Below, one piece after another: positions 16,821 to 26,230 of a DNA stretch of 33,104 bases. The notes beneath the pieces were generated by a model that had not been told where the DNA came from, did no database searches, and was given only the letters and a program-made list of their open reading frames with translations. The DNA comes from Bacteroidales bacterium (GTDB lineage: Bacteria; Bacteroidota; Bacteroidia; Bacteroidales; UBA932): assembly GCA_017546605.1 (NCBI GenBank), contig JAFYSH010000013.1:1-33104 (forward strand), read 5' to 3'. A program made the position numbers and the translations under genes. How positions within the stretch are numbered: the first letter of the stretch is position 1; the number at the start of each line of letters is the position of its first letter.

Positions 16821-19800
16821 TTAGGTCGTCTGGTTGTAGAATTCAACACTGGATTGTCGAATGTAATAATATTCGCCTTGGGCCAATTCGATGGCCATCC
16901 CGTTGATTCCAGCTTGGCTAATGTTGCTTTGTGGATGATGCAAGTAACTTTCAGCCGTTAAGTCATCCCAAACGGTGAATTGTGGATTATAGCTCAAATT
17001 CACGACATAATCTTGAATGAAAATCAAAGGACGGTTTTCATTGCCGGATGAGACAATTGGGGTGTAGCTTTTGCGCTCTTCTGGAAAATGAAGGATTCGA
17101 AGGCTTGCAAATACATCGGAGCGGCGCTGGTTGCCGTAGTTGCTATTAGAAAGCCAGTTCCATGCGCTAGCATGCCATTTGGACTCCATTGTGTAGGTAT
17201 AGTTGATTTGATGACTGTTTGCGTCATCCGATCCGTAATTGACTTGGCTCTTCCAGGCGCTTAGTCCGATTTCGTATTCCAGGTACCGATAGACGCGGAC
17301 TGGTAGCGCGGCTGTCTGATAGGTGCCCGTATTATCATACCCATAAATGGTATAACTACCGCTGGCTTGGATGTTTTGGCAGGATAAGATACCCTCTGCA
17401 TTGATGGACAAGTCGTTGGATTCGTTACCTGCAGCATCGAAAACCTTCCAGTGGATTTGCGTGTTGGGAGCAACCTCATAATTGACCGTAATGCAGCTTG
17501 GATAGGCCTTGATGGCTTTGGCCGATGGGAAGAGGGTGGTATTTAACAGTTGGTCGGTATGGAGGGTGGCGCTGACACAAGGACGGACGGTAATGTGAAT
17601 GTCATCATAGATGTAGGGAAAGTCCTCGTAATAAATGCGCACTTGAACGGGATTGTTAGCACTGCGTCGCATACCTGTCAAAGTTCCGTCAGCATCTAAT
17701 GAAATGTACTCAGCTCCTTGGATGATTTGCCATCGGGTGGCTAGGCCGGAGGCTTTTATCGGAGAAGAGAAGAAGTTGAGCTTGATACGTTCGTTTTCAT
17801 AGAGGCTGAGCTCATTACCGTTTAAGATAGTTAGGGAGGGAGCGATGACTTTGAGTTCGAGTTGTGTCTGAGCTCCGGTGTCGGTTTGGACGATGGCTCT
17901 GGATGTTCCGGTTTTGAGTGGATGGAAGTAGCCTTCGTTGTCAAACCGGACAACGCTTGTGTCCAGTGAATGCCACTGATAAGGGATGTCTTCTGGAATT
18001 CGGTAATCCGGCGTTAGTCGTTCGGGTACACCCAAACAGAAAGTATGGCTGGTTTTGTTGAATTGGATTTTTCCCAAACTGATTTGGACATCTTGGTAGC
18101 GTACAATTCCATTGAGGGTGCCACTCAACAAGAAGCTGCCAATGATTTCTTCCGCCGGATTATAAATCAAATTTTCCGGGAGATCCACCAGGATGATGTT
18201 CTTGCTGATTTTGGCCAGGTTGTTCCCCTGGCTCACTTTGGCAATTGTATAAATGGGGGTACCGCTCGGCGTAGCCGTATGTGTAATGCGCCACGGAACG
18301 TTGTAATTGGGATACAATGTCGGAATCGGATCCATTTGAAAGGTTTCTTGGCTGACCTCGACATTGATCGTGTCGGAACATTGTTGATTGCCAGTTGTGG
18401 CGATGATTTTACAAGTACCGATGCCAGTGCCTGTAACGACTCCATTCTGATCAACGTAGGCGATTTTATTGTTACTGGTGGACCATGTGACCCGTTTGTC
18501 GGTCGCATTTTCGGGAAGGATGGTCGCGGTCAGTTTGAAGGTGCCTTTCCATAGGATATTGGCGAAGGAGGGCGAGATGGTGATGGAACTGGGTGCAATG
18601 GTTTCATTGACCGAGATGTGGACTTGGTCGGAAATGTGGGTGCCATCGGTGGAGGTGGCTGTGATGATGCAGTTTCCATTCTTATTGGCTGTTACCCGGC
18701 CGTTTGTAGTGACGCTTGCGACGGCTTCGTCAGAGCTGCTCCAGGTTAGTTTTGGATTGGCTGCCGATGTGGGGAGTACGTTGGCTTGGATATTCAAGGT
18801 TTGTCCCAGGGCCGTGAATGTATGTGTTTTTGGAGACAGTTCAATCTTGGTTACCCGATCCTGCATACCGCTGGTATCAATCCTCCAGGAAATTTCGTTA
18901 ATGCCATTGCCTGAAAAGCAAGTCCAGCAGGTATAAAGGGTGTTGCGCCGAATATCGAAGTTGTCAAGATGAAGGCCATCGTGCAGGTAATACCGGTAAA
19001 TGAGGTGGTCGTTGACTTGGGTTTTGCTACGGTAGTTGACTGTGAATTCAATGAATGAGCAAAGTTGGTCATAAGGAGTGGGAGGAATGTGGGTACTTTC
19101 ATCTTGGTTGGATTCGAGCAGGTCGCCTTGGCAATTTTCTGGTAGGTAAAAGTCCAGCCCCGAGCTCCAGATGGCTTGAAGTGCGTCGCCGGTGTATGAC
19201 ATACCTTTGTCTGCAACTTGCAACGGAAGGAGTGCTTTGCTCTCGGTAAAGAATTGGACGCGTTTGTTGAGGTTACGCAGTTGAATCTGTTTGATTTCAA
19301 AGCATTCTACCTCGTCAGAAAGCGCTGTTGTGTCAACCAGGATGCGAAGTTTGGCGACCAGCCGTCGGAGGGGAATTGTGTGGCGGTCCTGATCGAGGAA
19401 TATGCGTTGGGAAAGTTCTCCTGCCATGGGTAAGGGTGCGTTCGGGTCAAAGCTGTCGGGTTTGTATTCCCAATATGTCCTTTTCAAACCAGCTGCTGTG
19501 ATGGCTAGGAGTTTGTCAGTCCAGTCCCCCACGTTGGCCACTACGTACAAACTAGCACTCTGTCCATGTCTGATATTCAGTGAGATTGGTGCATTGGGGT
19601 TTTCGGTATAATGGCTCGTGATTAGGTTGTCATGGTCATCGTATAGGAAGAAAGTGGCATTGTGGATGGTTGTTTCCTGTGACATTGGGCTTGGTGAACG
19701 CTGTTCAACCTGGGCTTCCAGGTATTGGAAAGAAAGAGAGATGCCCTCGCCAGATAAGAGATACTTGTCTGGCTGACTCTCACAGGATAGGCATAAGCCG

Positions 19801-19856
19801 CCTATTAGGAGTAGCAATCCGATGGCGTAGTGGAGCTTGTGCAATGAATTCGTCAT
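16821..19856 (-). CDS. Large fimbrial tip/accessory lipoprotein with Ig-like (Big_2) domains, DUF4906-like
   Basis: A surface lipoprotein of 1011 residues from the ATG at 19856. The N-terminus MTNSLHKLHYAIGLLLLIGG leads to a lipobox-like LCLSCES. The first ~310 residues resemble the N-terminal region of Bacteroidales fimbrial accessory proteins (FFLYDDHDNLITS, IPLRRLVAKLRI, DIRRNTLYTC). Two bacterial Ig-like domains follow: one from KIELSPKTHTF to HISVNE, with WSSSDEAVASVTTNGRVTA, and one from ITISPSF to VEVSQE, with WSTSNNKIAYVDQNGVVTG. More beta-rich segments follow, ending in a tyrosine/asparagine-rich region. As the last and largest gene of the operon it is the best candidate for a tip adhesin. 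An upstream ATG-less extension to 19913 would overlap the preceding gene and bury the signal peptide, so I rejected it. Confidence 0.82.
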   Translation of the reverse strand: MTNSLHKLHYAIGLLLLIGGLCLSCESQPDKYLLSGEGISLSFQYLEAQVEQRSPSPMSQETTIHNATFFLYDDHDNLITSHYTENPNAPISLNIRHGQSASLYVVANVGDWTDKLLAITAAGLKRTYWEYKPDSFDPNAPLPMAGELSQRIFLDQDRHTIPLRRLVAKLRILVDTTALSDEVECFEIKQIQLRNLNKRVQFFTESKALLPLQVADKGMSYTGDALQAIWSSGLDFYLPENCQGDLLESNQDESTHIPPTPYDQLCSFIEFTVNYRSKTQVNDHLIYRYYLHDGLHLDNFDIRRNTLYTCWTCFSGNGINEISWRIDTSGMQDRVTKIELSPKTHTFTALGQTLNIQANVLPTSAANPKLTWSSSDEAVASVTTNGRVTANKNGNCIITATSTDGTHISDQVHISVNETIAPSSITISPSFANILWKGTFKLTATILPENATDKRVTWSTSNNKIAYVDQNGVVTGTGIGTCKIIATTGNQQCSDTINVEVSQETFQMDPIPTLYPNYNVPWRITHTATPSGTPIYTIAKVSQGNNLAKISKNIILVDLPENLIYNPAEEIIGSFLLSGTLNGIVRYQDVQISLGKIQFNKTSHTFCLGVPERLTPDYRIPEDIPYQWHSLDTSVVRFDNEGYFHPLKTGTSRAIVQTDTGAQTQLELKVIAPSLTILNGNELSLYENERIKLNFFSSPIKASGLATRWQIIQGAEYISLDADGTLTGMRRSANNPVQVRIYYEDFPYIYDDIHITVRPCVSATLHTDQLLNTTLFPSAKAIKAYPSCITVNYEVAPNTQIHWKVFDAAGNESNDLSINAEGILSCQNIQASGSYTIYGYDNTGTYQTAALPVRVYRYLEYEIGLSAWKSQVNYGSDDANSHQINYTYTMESKWHASAWNWLSNSNYGNQRRSDVFASLRILHFPEERKSYTPIVSSGNENRPLIFIQDYVVNLSYNPQFTVWDDLTAESYLHHPQSNISQAGINGMAIELAQGEYYYIRQSSVEFYNQTT

Positions 19857-19876
19857 GATTTTAGTAGTCAGTAGGC

Positions 19877-20680
19877 TTAAAAATTGACTTCGTATGGGTT
19901 GAGTTCGATCCAATCTTCGATATCAAGGGTGAGTGATAATTTGGAAAGATCCAGCGTGAAATGCCAGTCATCCAAGGTTTCCTGTTGCATGTTCAAGCCG
20001 GCATCCATCATCGCTTGTCCCAACGGGAAACGGTGAGTGATCGAATCCCGAACGCGAACAATTAGCTCCAGTTTATTGTCTTTCTGACGGGGTATCCGAC
20101 AGGAGAACTCCGGTAGCCTGTCACTCACTATATGAGCAAGAGGAGTGGGTTGTACGGTGCTTGAGAAGCTTCCTAAGACCACATTGCCATTGAGGTCGTA
20201 TCCTTGCGCGGTGCCTTGTATTATGATTTCAAGTGTTTCTTTTTCAGGGTGGTATCCGATCAGGTTCATAAATAGGGTAATGTGGTTCTTTTTCGGGAGG
20301 ATGTGAAGGGTTTCAGTTTCGTGGGTCAGATCCAGCCATTGAAAATCCGTGTGGATGGGATCGGCTTGCTCCCCAATGGGAATCAAGTAGGCATCGTTGC
20401 ACAGCTGCATGTTTTGGATATTGCAGAAAACTGCGAGTGAAATCCTTCCCTTTTTTAATGGAATCTCGTAAGGACGTTGCCATTCTTCAGGAAACAGTGT
20501 GTCTTGAAAAAAGATGCCCTTTTCGGATTGGAAAATCAGGTGCACGGATTCAATCTGCTGGGACATAGCCGAGAAGTCCAAGTTTAACCACGAAGGGCAA
20601 TTGCTTCTGTCCTCACAAATGCATGAGGACAAGAGAAGCAATGCCCAGAACGGAAATCCTTGTTTCAGGATCTTCTTCAT
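19877..20680 (-). CDS. FimB/Mfa2-family fimbrial anchor lipoprotein
   Basis: A 267-residue lipoprotein. MKKILKQGFPFWALLLLSSC is a signal peptide with lipobox LSSC, and the mature N-terminus CICEDRSNCP fits the CxxDR..CP signature of FimB/Mfa2 proteins, which anchor and limit the length of Porphyromonas-type fimbriae. The body has two beta-sandwich-like halves (LNLDFS, VHLIFQ, RISLAVFCN; then LFMNLIGYHPEKETLEIIIQG) and ends LTLDIEDWIELNPYEVNF. The ATG at 20680 begins just after the fimbrillin stop (20684-20682), so the two are tightly coupled. It also fits the operon order fimbrillin, anchor, tip. Confidence 0.88.
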   Translation of the reverse strand: MKKILKQGFPFWALLLLSSCICEDRSNCPSWLNLDFSAMSQQIESVHLIFQSEKGIFFQDTLFPEEWQRPYEIPLKKGRISLAVFCNIQNMQLCNDAYLIPIGEQADPIHTDFQWLDLTHETETLHILPKKNHITLFMNLIGYHPEKETLEIIIQGTAQGYDLNGNVVLGSFSSTVQPTPLAHIVSDRLPEFSCRIPRQKDNKLELIVRVRDSITHRFPLGQAMMDAGLNMQQETLDDWHFTLDLSKLSLTLDIEDWIELNPYEVNF

Positions 20681-20681
20681 G

Positions 20682-21740
20682 TTAGAATTCTTTGTCAAAA
20701 TGGGGAATGGTGGTCCAGTCTTCGGCTTCTATCGTCAATTCAATGCTGCCCGGAACAATGGGTTCATTCGGGTCGGTAGAGCCTTGTCCGGTAACGGTAA
20801 TACCAATTGAGTAGGCTGTGTTTCGGCGAATACCGTGGTGTCCATTAGCGGCGTTGTATCCGTAATCAATCTGGTTGACCGGTACCGGATAGTAATACGT
20901 AATGCCGTTAAGGTCGGCCTGTAGGGTGAGTTTGGTACAGGAAGTCAGGTTTTCTGTCAAATTCTCATAACAGAAGAAATGATGAGAAGTGCTGTAACCG
21001 CTGTCATCAATTACCGTTGTAATTGCGTCCATTAGCAAACCGCTTTCGGCACATTCCGAAACATCGGAAGCAACGCATGCCCCTTCGTTGTAGATCAGCG
21101 GAGTGGCCGGTGCCTGGTTGTTGTAAGTGATTTTCTCAGCATGGGCATTGATCAAATAGAGTTTGACATTGGAGAGCTCCATTCCTTCGTAGGGTGTTCC
21201 TGCAAACTTCGTTTTGATGCTTTTTGCCGTAATTTTTGCAGCCAGACGACGGATTGTGATGGTGATCGAGTTGGTAACCGATAGCGTAGTGGTTGTTTCT
21301 CCGTACATTGTAAACGAGGCCAACTCTTCGTTCTTCAAAAGGGAGGTTTGTTCTTGGAATGAGCTCAGGTTGGTAATACCGATGAAGTTGTCCACGTGAG
21401 CATTCGCAACGACGCAAATGATTTTCGGACCGGTGGTACAATTCAGTGTCAAGTTTTCCAAATCATCCCCTTGAAAGCGGTGGTGTGCATCCAAAACATG
21501 GTTGTCGGCGGCTTCTGCTCCTGTGTTTTGGAAAACAAAGACATCGAGGGTCTCAAGGGTGTTGTCTTCCTCCTGTGTTTGGGAGACGGTGGTTTTGGTA
21601 TTTGTCGTAGCAACTTGCAAGGACAAAGTGGCAGGGAGTCCCTCAGGACAAGGTTCTACTTCAGGAGTAATGGTTTCACAAGCTGTGTTGCATACGAGCA
21701 GGGACAGCAGGCCCAGGAATGAAAATCTTTTCATACACAT
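20682..21740 (-). CDS. Fimbrillin of the FimA/Mfa1 superfamily (probable major shaft subunit)
   Basis: A 352-residue exported protein with a signal peptide ending around NTACETITPEVEPCPEG, probably lipidated on the Cys of TAC. The N-terminal beta domain includes LETLDVFVFQNTGAEA and KIICVVANAHVDNFIGI, then ITITIRRLAAKITAKSI, a conserved mid-protein strand of Bacteroidales fimbrillins. The C-terminus SIELTIEAEDWTTIPHF has the terminal strand pattern with a Trp seen in these subunits. In the type V pilus model, shaft subunits are exported as lipoproteins and polymerise by donor-strand exchange after proteolytic processing; that mechanism is family knowledge. ATGs at 21740 and 21734 are both plausible starts. 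Confidence 0.85.
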   Translation of the reverse strand: MCMKRFSFLGLLSLLVCNTACETITPEVEPCPEGLPATLSLQVATTNTKTTVSQTQEEDNTLETLDVFVFQNTGAEAADNHVLDAHHRFQGDDLENLTLNCTTGPKIICVVANAHVDNFIGITNLSSFQEQTSLLKNEELASFTMYGETTTTLSVTNSITITIRRLAAKITAKSIKTKFAGTPYEGMELSNVKLYLINAHAEKITYNNQAPATPLIYNEGACVASDVSECAESGLLMDAITTVIDDSGYSTSHHFFCYENLTENLTSCTKLTLQADLNGITYYYPVPVNQIDYGYNAANGHHGIRRNTAYSIGITVTGQGSTDPNEPIVPGSIELTIEAEDWTTIPHFDKEF

Positions 21741-21759
21741 TTGAATTAAAGGGTTAAAA

Positions 21760-23658
21760 CTAGTATTGATTAAAAAGGTTGTATGTTCGCATGAGTTGGG
21801 AGATTTCTGGGTCTAGGTTGCCACGAAATTGCAGGGAGGGTTCTTCTTCTATACTCTGAAGCAGGTAGCTCAGGGCGTTCTCCGTGTCGTGCAGTCGGGA
21901 ACAGGCCACCGCCAACATATAATTGCGCTTGCTGTTGGCCGGAAGTTGTTCCAAAATGGCGCGAGCCGTGTGGTTGTAGTCCAGACAGAGGCAGGCGATG
22001 GCCGTGTTGTAATCTTCATAAGGACGCAGGTGCGTCAGTGCTATTTCAAATTTTCGGTTACGTAGCGCCTTGAGTCCGTTTTGGTAAATGGTGTCAATCT
22101 CAGTCGTGTGCAATGTGTCTTTAACCATCCCTTTGCGGTGAAGGTGAAAGTCAAAACGGACGGTTCGCATTCGAGGAAACAAGACTTGTGAAACATAGGG
22201 GTATTCGCTGCTTTTTTGTAGAAGCCGTTCTTTTACATCCGCCGGGTGAGTGCTCTCGATAATGGATAAGAGGTATTGAGGATCTTTCAACAGCGTATCT
22301 TTGCGAACCAGGTCGCCCAGGCGTTTCCAGTCTTCCGGGATGGGTCGGATAATGAGTTCAAAGTGATTCAGCCACGGCCTGGGAGCAGTTGCCGTGCTAT
22401 CCAAATTTACAAACAGCGTGTTTTCCTGGTCCAGTTCGTGAATGTGCTGCTGATGTGCTACAAAATGTTCAAAGTGAGCTTTTAAGGCATTTCCTCGCGC
22501 TTGTGCCAGTGCTTGGTTGTGGGAATAGCGGCCTTCTGGAGAACAAGTGGCTGTAATGACCAGCGAGTCGATGTCGTAGGTGCTGTTTGCCATCAGTTCC
22601 AGGATCTTCGCTTCGATCCGTTTCAATTCCCTGGCGTTTTTGTGCAGCGTGGTGTCAATCTTGGGGGATCCTTTTTGAAAATCCAGGTAGATCATCGAGT
22701 TGCTCTGCGCCCGTCGCTCAACAATGCGTTGTACGTAGCGGCATTTTTCTTCAAGCAGTGTAGTGATGCTTGAGATATAGAAGGTTAAAGGATCTGATGT
22801 CGGCATTTGGTAGAGTTGTATGCCGTTGCGCCAGATTTCTCCTTTCAAGATCAAATCGGCTTTTCGCAGGTTGGGCCGTGTAAGTAGTGTATAGGAGTAA
22901 TCAATGGCCAGTTCCGGCAGCATTGAGTTCGTTGCAGTATCCAGGTAGATCGGCTCGGTAGGATAGGGGTCTTTGATTTTTCGTCGGAAGACATCCTGTA
23001 GCCGTAGTTGGCGGCGATTGTTGCGACGGATGCGTCCGTGAAGGTTGTAGTGGGAAAGTACAGCCTGTTGCTGGATGTTAAAATAATCCTCGTATTTCCG
23101 AGATTGGAACAGGGCAATCAGACGTTGGTTGCGCAGTTCGGCACTGTCGCGAATGATGGAGTTCAAGAAACGGTGGTAGGATTGGTAGCCTTTTCGTTGG
23201 TTCTCACGGTATTCCTGGCCTGTTACAAAAACGGGAGATAGAGAAATGCTGTCATTATCCAGATAAAGGACTGGGAAAAAACGCAGTTGCCAGGATGGGT
23301 CTTGTAGCCGATTGGGAACGTGAATACAGAAACTGAGTTCTACTTTACCCAGCCGTTCGGCAACGTTGTGGAAAGAGGCTGAGATCACTGCAGGCTGTAG
23401 AACTTCGCTGGCAATCATTTCGCCATTTTGGTCCTGTACTGCGCGCATTAGGAAAACATCGTTGCCTTGTAGATCTTTGACAATGATGGTATCTTGTGGC
23501 TGTGGGAGGTCATCGGTGTGCAGGAGAATCGGACGTTCCTCTTGCCGTAATGACAAGCGTGCATCCGCAGATCCGGTTCGGATTTCTCGGAGCTTTCTCT
23601 CGGTGCCACAAGCACTCAGAATGAGTACCAATGAACTGATCCAGATGATGGGTTTCAT
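21760..23658 (-). CDS. OmpA-like/TPR outer-membrane lipoprotein of the fimbrial operon
   Basis: A 632-residue lipoprotein (MKPIIWISSLVLILSACGTE, lipobox LSAC). The N-terminal half is beta-rich (VELSFCIHVPNRLQDPSWQL, FFPVLYLDNDSISLSPVFVTG) and similar in style to DUF3868-type proteins that accompany Bacteroidales fimbriae. Residues about 330-460 resemble an OmpA-type peptidoglycan-binding domain (IDSLVITATCSPEGRYSHNQ, ALAQARGNALKAHF). The last ~110 residues look like TPR helices (ALRNRKFEIALTHLRPYEDY, NYMLAVACSRLHDTENALSY). It probably anchors the assembly apparatus to the cell wall. It is 3 bp from the DUF3575 gene and 19 bp from the fimbrillin gene. Confidence 0.8.
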   Translation of the reverse strand: MKPIIWISSLVLILSACGTERKLREIRTGSADARLSLRQEERPILLHTDDLPQPQDTIIVKDLQGNDVFLMRAVQDQNGEMIASEVLQPAVISASFHNVAERLGKVELSFCIHVPNRLQDPSWQLRFFPVLYLDNDSISLSPVFVTGQEYRENQRKGYQSYHRFLNSIIRDSAELRNQRLIALFQSRKYEDYFNIQQQAVLSHYNLHGRIRRNNRRQLRLQDVFRRKIKDPYPTEPIYLDTATNSMLPELAIDYSYTLLTRPNLRKADLILKGEIWRNGIQLYQMPTSDPLTFYISSITTLLEEKCRYVQRIVERRAQSNSMIYLDFQKGSPKIDTTLHKNARELKRIEAKILELMANSTYDIDSLVITATCSPEGRYSHNQALAQARGNALKAHFEHFVAHQQHIHELDQENTLFVNLDSTATAPRPWLNHFELIIRPIPEDWKRLGDLVRKDTLLKDPQYLLSIIESTHPADVKERLLQKSSEYPYVSQVLFPRMRTVRFDFHLHRKGMVKDTLHTTEIDTIYQNGLKALRNRKFEIALTHLRPYEDYNTAIACLCLDYNHTARAILEQLPANSKRNYMLAVACSRLHDTENALSYLLQSIEEEPSLQFRGNLDPEISQLMRTYNLFNQY

Positions 23659-23661
23659 ACG

Positions 23662-24261
23662 TTAAAAGACAAATTGTAAGGCAATGGTCATGCGGTCCGC
23701 TTTGAGAAAGGCTTTTTCGCTTTGAGCCAATAGTTTACCACATCGGGCAGATGCATAGGTCTTGGAGGATTCCCACCCTCCCCAGATACCGAGGGCAAAT
23801 TCAATATTGGTGTATTTTCCTACCATCCAGTCGTAACCTACTTCAATGCCCCCTCCAGTAGCAGTGCCTTCTTTAATTTTGGGACAACGGTAACCGCCTC
23901 GGTTGAAGATAGAGTGCTGTAGTTTTCCAGCTAAGTACCATCCGGAGTAGATATACCACAGCCAGTAACGCCCTTGTAAGGCGATGGTGGCCTGCTTGTG
24001 ATGCAGTGTGCGATTGGTGAGTTGCCAGGAAAACGGGTTGTAGATTCCTTCCAAGTGTAGTGAGCTGTTGTGCGAGATTCCTACACCCAAATCGGCTTCC
24101 AATGTTCCAAATGCACCCAAAGCCAGCAGGTTGGTGCTGATTGAAAGATAGGGACGTTTGGGAGATTCGTCTTGAGCCGGTGCTTTCGATAGAGCTTTCA
24201 GTTGTGTGGGCATCAGGCTACAAAACAGCCCAATAAGGACAAGCATAAAGATTCGTTGCAT
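23662..24261 (-). CDS. DUF3575 outer-membrane protein
   Basis: A 199-residue protein with a signal peptide (MQRIFMLVLIGLFCSLMP to about residue 24) and a small beta-barrel-like pattern. YLSISTNLLALGAFGTLEAD and LGVGISHNSSLHLEGIYNPF are typical of DUF3575, as are the later YSGWYLAG, GGGIEVGYDWMVGKYTNIEF and the C-terminal aromatic end ALQFVF. DUF3575 genes are regularly found in fimbrial operons of Bacteroidales; their exact role is not established. It lies 9 bp after the 166-residue gene and 3 bp before the OmpA-like gene. Confidence 0.88.
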   Translation of the reverse strand: MQRIFMLVLIGLFCSLMPTQLKALSKAPAQDESPKRPYLSISTNLLALGAFGTLEADLGVGISHNSSLHLEGIYNPFSWQLTNRTLHHKQATIALQGRYWLWYIYSGWYLAGKLQHSIFNRGGYRCPKIKEGTATGGGIEVGYDWMVGKYTNIEFALGIWGGWESSKTYASARCGKLLAQSEKAFLKADRMTIALQFVF

Positions 24262-24270
24262 GGCGTTTGT

Positions 24271-24771
24271 TTATTGGGCTTGAATGGAGATTTTCCAAAA
24301 GAGGGGGTGATGCAGTTGGTCTGCTTGGGGAAGTTGAATTTGATCCAATGACAGGTGTGCAGAGGATCCATCGCTGTACAAGATGCTTCCTTGAATCGTT
24401 GCAGAACCCCTCAACTGGCAGAACTCTTGCATAAGGACGGGAGAATGCGTGCAAGTTTGTTTCGGAGTGATGAATTGTCGGGAAAAGCCGACGGTATCGT
24501 TGGGAGTACTGATCTGTAAGTTGAGTTCTTTGGCGTTGTCAAGCCACGAGGCATCCACTTGGATATGAATGCTTGCGTGATGTTGATCGGTATTCAGGTG
24601 AAGAACATAGTTTCCAGCCTCGTACTCTGCTGGGAAATAAGAGAGAACTGGTGTTGCCAGCAGACATCCGGAGTGTTGGAATTCCAGCGGAAAAGAGTAG
24701 GCATCTGATAATGTGTAGCCCAGCAAGCCGACTAGTAGAAATAGTAAATTCGTCATATCAATCATCTTCAT
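24271..24771 (-). CDS. Small exported protein, first gene of the fimbrial operon
   Basis: A protein of up to 166 residues with an N-terminal hydrophobic signal segment (MTNLLFLLVGLLGYTLSDAY) and a beta-rich mature part (YVLHLNTDQHHASIHIQVDA, LNLQISTPNDTVGFSRQF). Cysteines lie in SGCLL, TCTHS and FCQL. I do not recognise a family. It starts 25 bp downstream of a -7 box and is 9 bp from the DUF3575 gene, so it leads the operon and may be a periplasmic or surface accessory subunit. In-frame ATGs at 24771, 24765 and 24756 are all possible; the signal peptide fits the last one best. Confidence 0.65.
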   Translation of the reverse strand: MKMIDMTNLLFLLVGLLGYTLSDAYSFPLEFQHSGCLLATPVLSYFPAEYEAGNYVLHLNTDQHHASIHIQVDASWLDNAKELNLQISTPNDTVGFSRQFITPKQTCTHSPVLMQEFCQLRGSATIQGSILYSDGSSAHLSLDQIQLPQADQLHHPLFWKISIQAQ

Positions 24772-24795
24772 ATCTCACGCACAAATTGACGGTTG

Positions 24796-24803
24796 CAAAA
24801 GTA
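24796..24803 (-). promoter_or_regulatory. Bacteroidetes -7 box for the fimbrial operon
   Basis: The minus strand reads TACTTTTG, an exact TAnnTTTG match, 25 bp before the first possible start codon. The expected -33 position shows no clear TTTG. This is the only exact box I see upstream of the six-gene run. Confidence 0.6.
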
Positions 24804-24901
24804 GCAATGCACCCAACGGGCACCTAACACTTTCGTAAAAAATCGGCTTACACAGAATTTTTAAAAAGTGAAGGAATTTAAAAAGGAATAAAATTGCACT
24901 T

Positions 24902-26227
24902 TTAGCGAGACCGGCTACGAAGACAGATAAGCAAGATGATGAGTGAAGTGATGATTTCTGTAATTGGCATTGCTATCCAAGCACCTGTTGCTCCGAGCAG
25001 ATGAGGAAGGATCAAGAAGGTGGGAATTAATAAGATGCCTCCTCGCAGTGAAACGATGATGTTGGATAGATAGGTCTGTTTGATGCTCTGGAAATAACCG
25101 ATCATGGCAACATTCAGAATGAAAAAGAGAATACCGGTAGCAAAGTAGGGAAATCCTTCAATGGCAATGTTGCCAGCAAGACTTTTTGGATCAACAAAAA
25201 GAGCAACAGCTTCTTTGGGTAATACGATGAACAGCAGCGAGAGCACCACTCCTGTAGCGGTTGCCGTTCGCAGCAGCAGGTGACGGGCTTGCCGGATTTT
25301 GTCCCATTGGGCAATTCCAAAGTTATAACTGATAATGGGTTGTGCCGATTGGGCAATGGCGTTACCCGCCATCACAAATATGGGGGTGTAGTAGCAAGCA
25401 ATGCCAAAAGCACCTACGCCAGCGTCTCCGAAGTATTTCATAAATACCAGGTTGCCAACAAAAATCAGGATCGCTAGGGTTAATTCGGTAAATAGGCTGG
25501 AGGATCCGATTTTGCACTGTTCAGCCAGGTCTTTGATGGCTTGCTTGATGTTGCTTCGGTGTGGGTGGAAGGGAGTTAGCCGTAGTGTTTTTGCCCACCC
25601 AGCAAGATAGGCGATGGCCATAATCCCTCCCACGATGATGCTGATAGCGGTGGCGATGGCTGCCCCTTTAACCCCCATTCCAAGCGGGAAAATGAAAATC
25701 CAGTCCAGAATAACATTGAGCAGGGATGGAATGATGTTGCACCACATCGCATATTTGGGGGATCCGTCGAGTCGGATGACGAAGAGACCCACCAAGCTCC
25801 ACATCTCAAAGAGGAAACAGGGCAGAATCCACTTTAAATAATCTAGAACTTGAGGAAGTAGGGTGGAAGATGATCCTAATAAATAGGCCGTTCGTGTCGG
25901 GAACAGGAAAGCCGTCAGGCAAATGGTCAATGTGAGGATGGACGAGGCAAGAATCGCTTGTGTGGTATGCCATCGGGCAGCTTTGTCTTGTTGTTTGGAG
26001 AGATGGATGGCGGCTAGAACCGAACACCCACTACCGATCATCAGCCCCAGTCCCGACATAATCAGATAAATGGGGGCTACAATGTTGATGGCTGCAACGC
26101 CATCTGCACCTACGCCGTGTCCGACAAAGATGCCGTCAATGACAGTGACTGCTGATAAAGCAATTGATCCCAACAGGGTTGGGATCAATAACTTTCTGAA
26201 AACTATGCGAACTTCGCCGGAGTTCAT
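24902..26227 (-). CDS. MATE-family multidrug/metabolite exporter
   Basis: A 441-residue inner-membrane protein with about twelve hydrophobic segments in two related halves, as in MATE cation/drug antiporters. Visible features include the N-terminal IPTLLGSIALSAVTVIDGIF and VGHGVGADGVAAINIVAPIY, and in the second half FGDAGVGAFGIACYYTPIF and NAIAQSAQPIISYNFG. The layout is MepA/DinF-like. It starts 3 bp after the purine permease stop on the same strand, so the two form one transcript. The substrate cannot be read from sequence. The C-terminus is short and basic (CLRSRSR). Confidence 0.9.
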   Translation of the reverse strand: MNSGEVRIVFRKLLIPTLLGSIALSAVTVIDGIFVGHGVGADGVAAINIVAPIYLIMSGLGLMIGSGCSVLAAIHLSKQQDKAARWHTTQAILASSILTLTICLTAFLFPTRTAYLLGSSSTLLPQVLDYLKWILPCFLFEMWSLVGLFVIRLDGSPKYAMWCNIIPSLLNVILDWIFIFPLGMGVKGAAIATAISIIVGGIMAIAYLAGWAKTLRLTPFHPHRSNIKQAIKDLAEQCKIGSSSLFTELTLAILIFVGNLVFMKYFGDAGVGAFGIACYYTPIFVMAGNAIAQSAQPIISYNFGIAQWDKIRQARHLLLRTATATGVVLSLLFIVLPKEAVALFVDPKSLAGNIAIEGFPYFATGILFFILNVAMIGYFQSIKQTYLSNIIVSLRGGILLIPTFLILPHLLGATGAWIAMPITEIITSLIILLICLRSRSR

Positions 26228-26230
26228 TTT

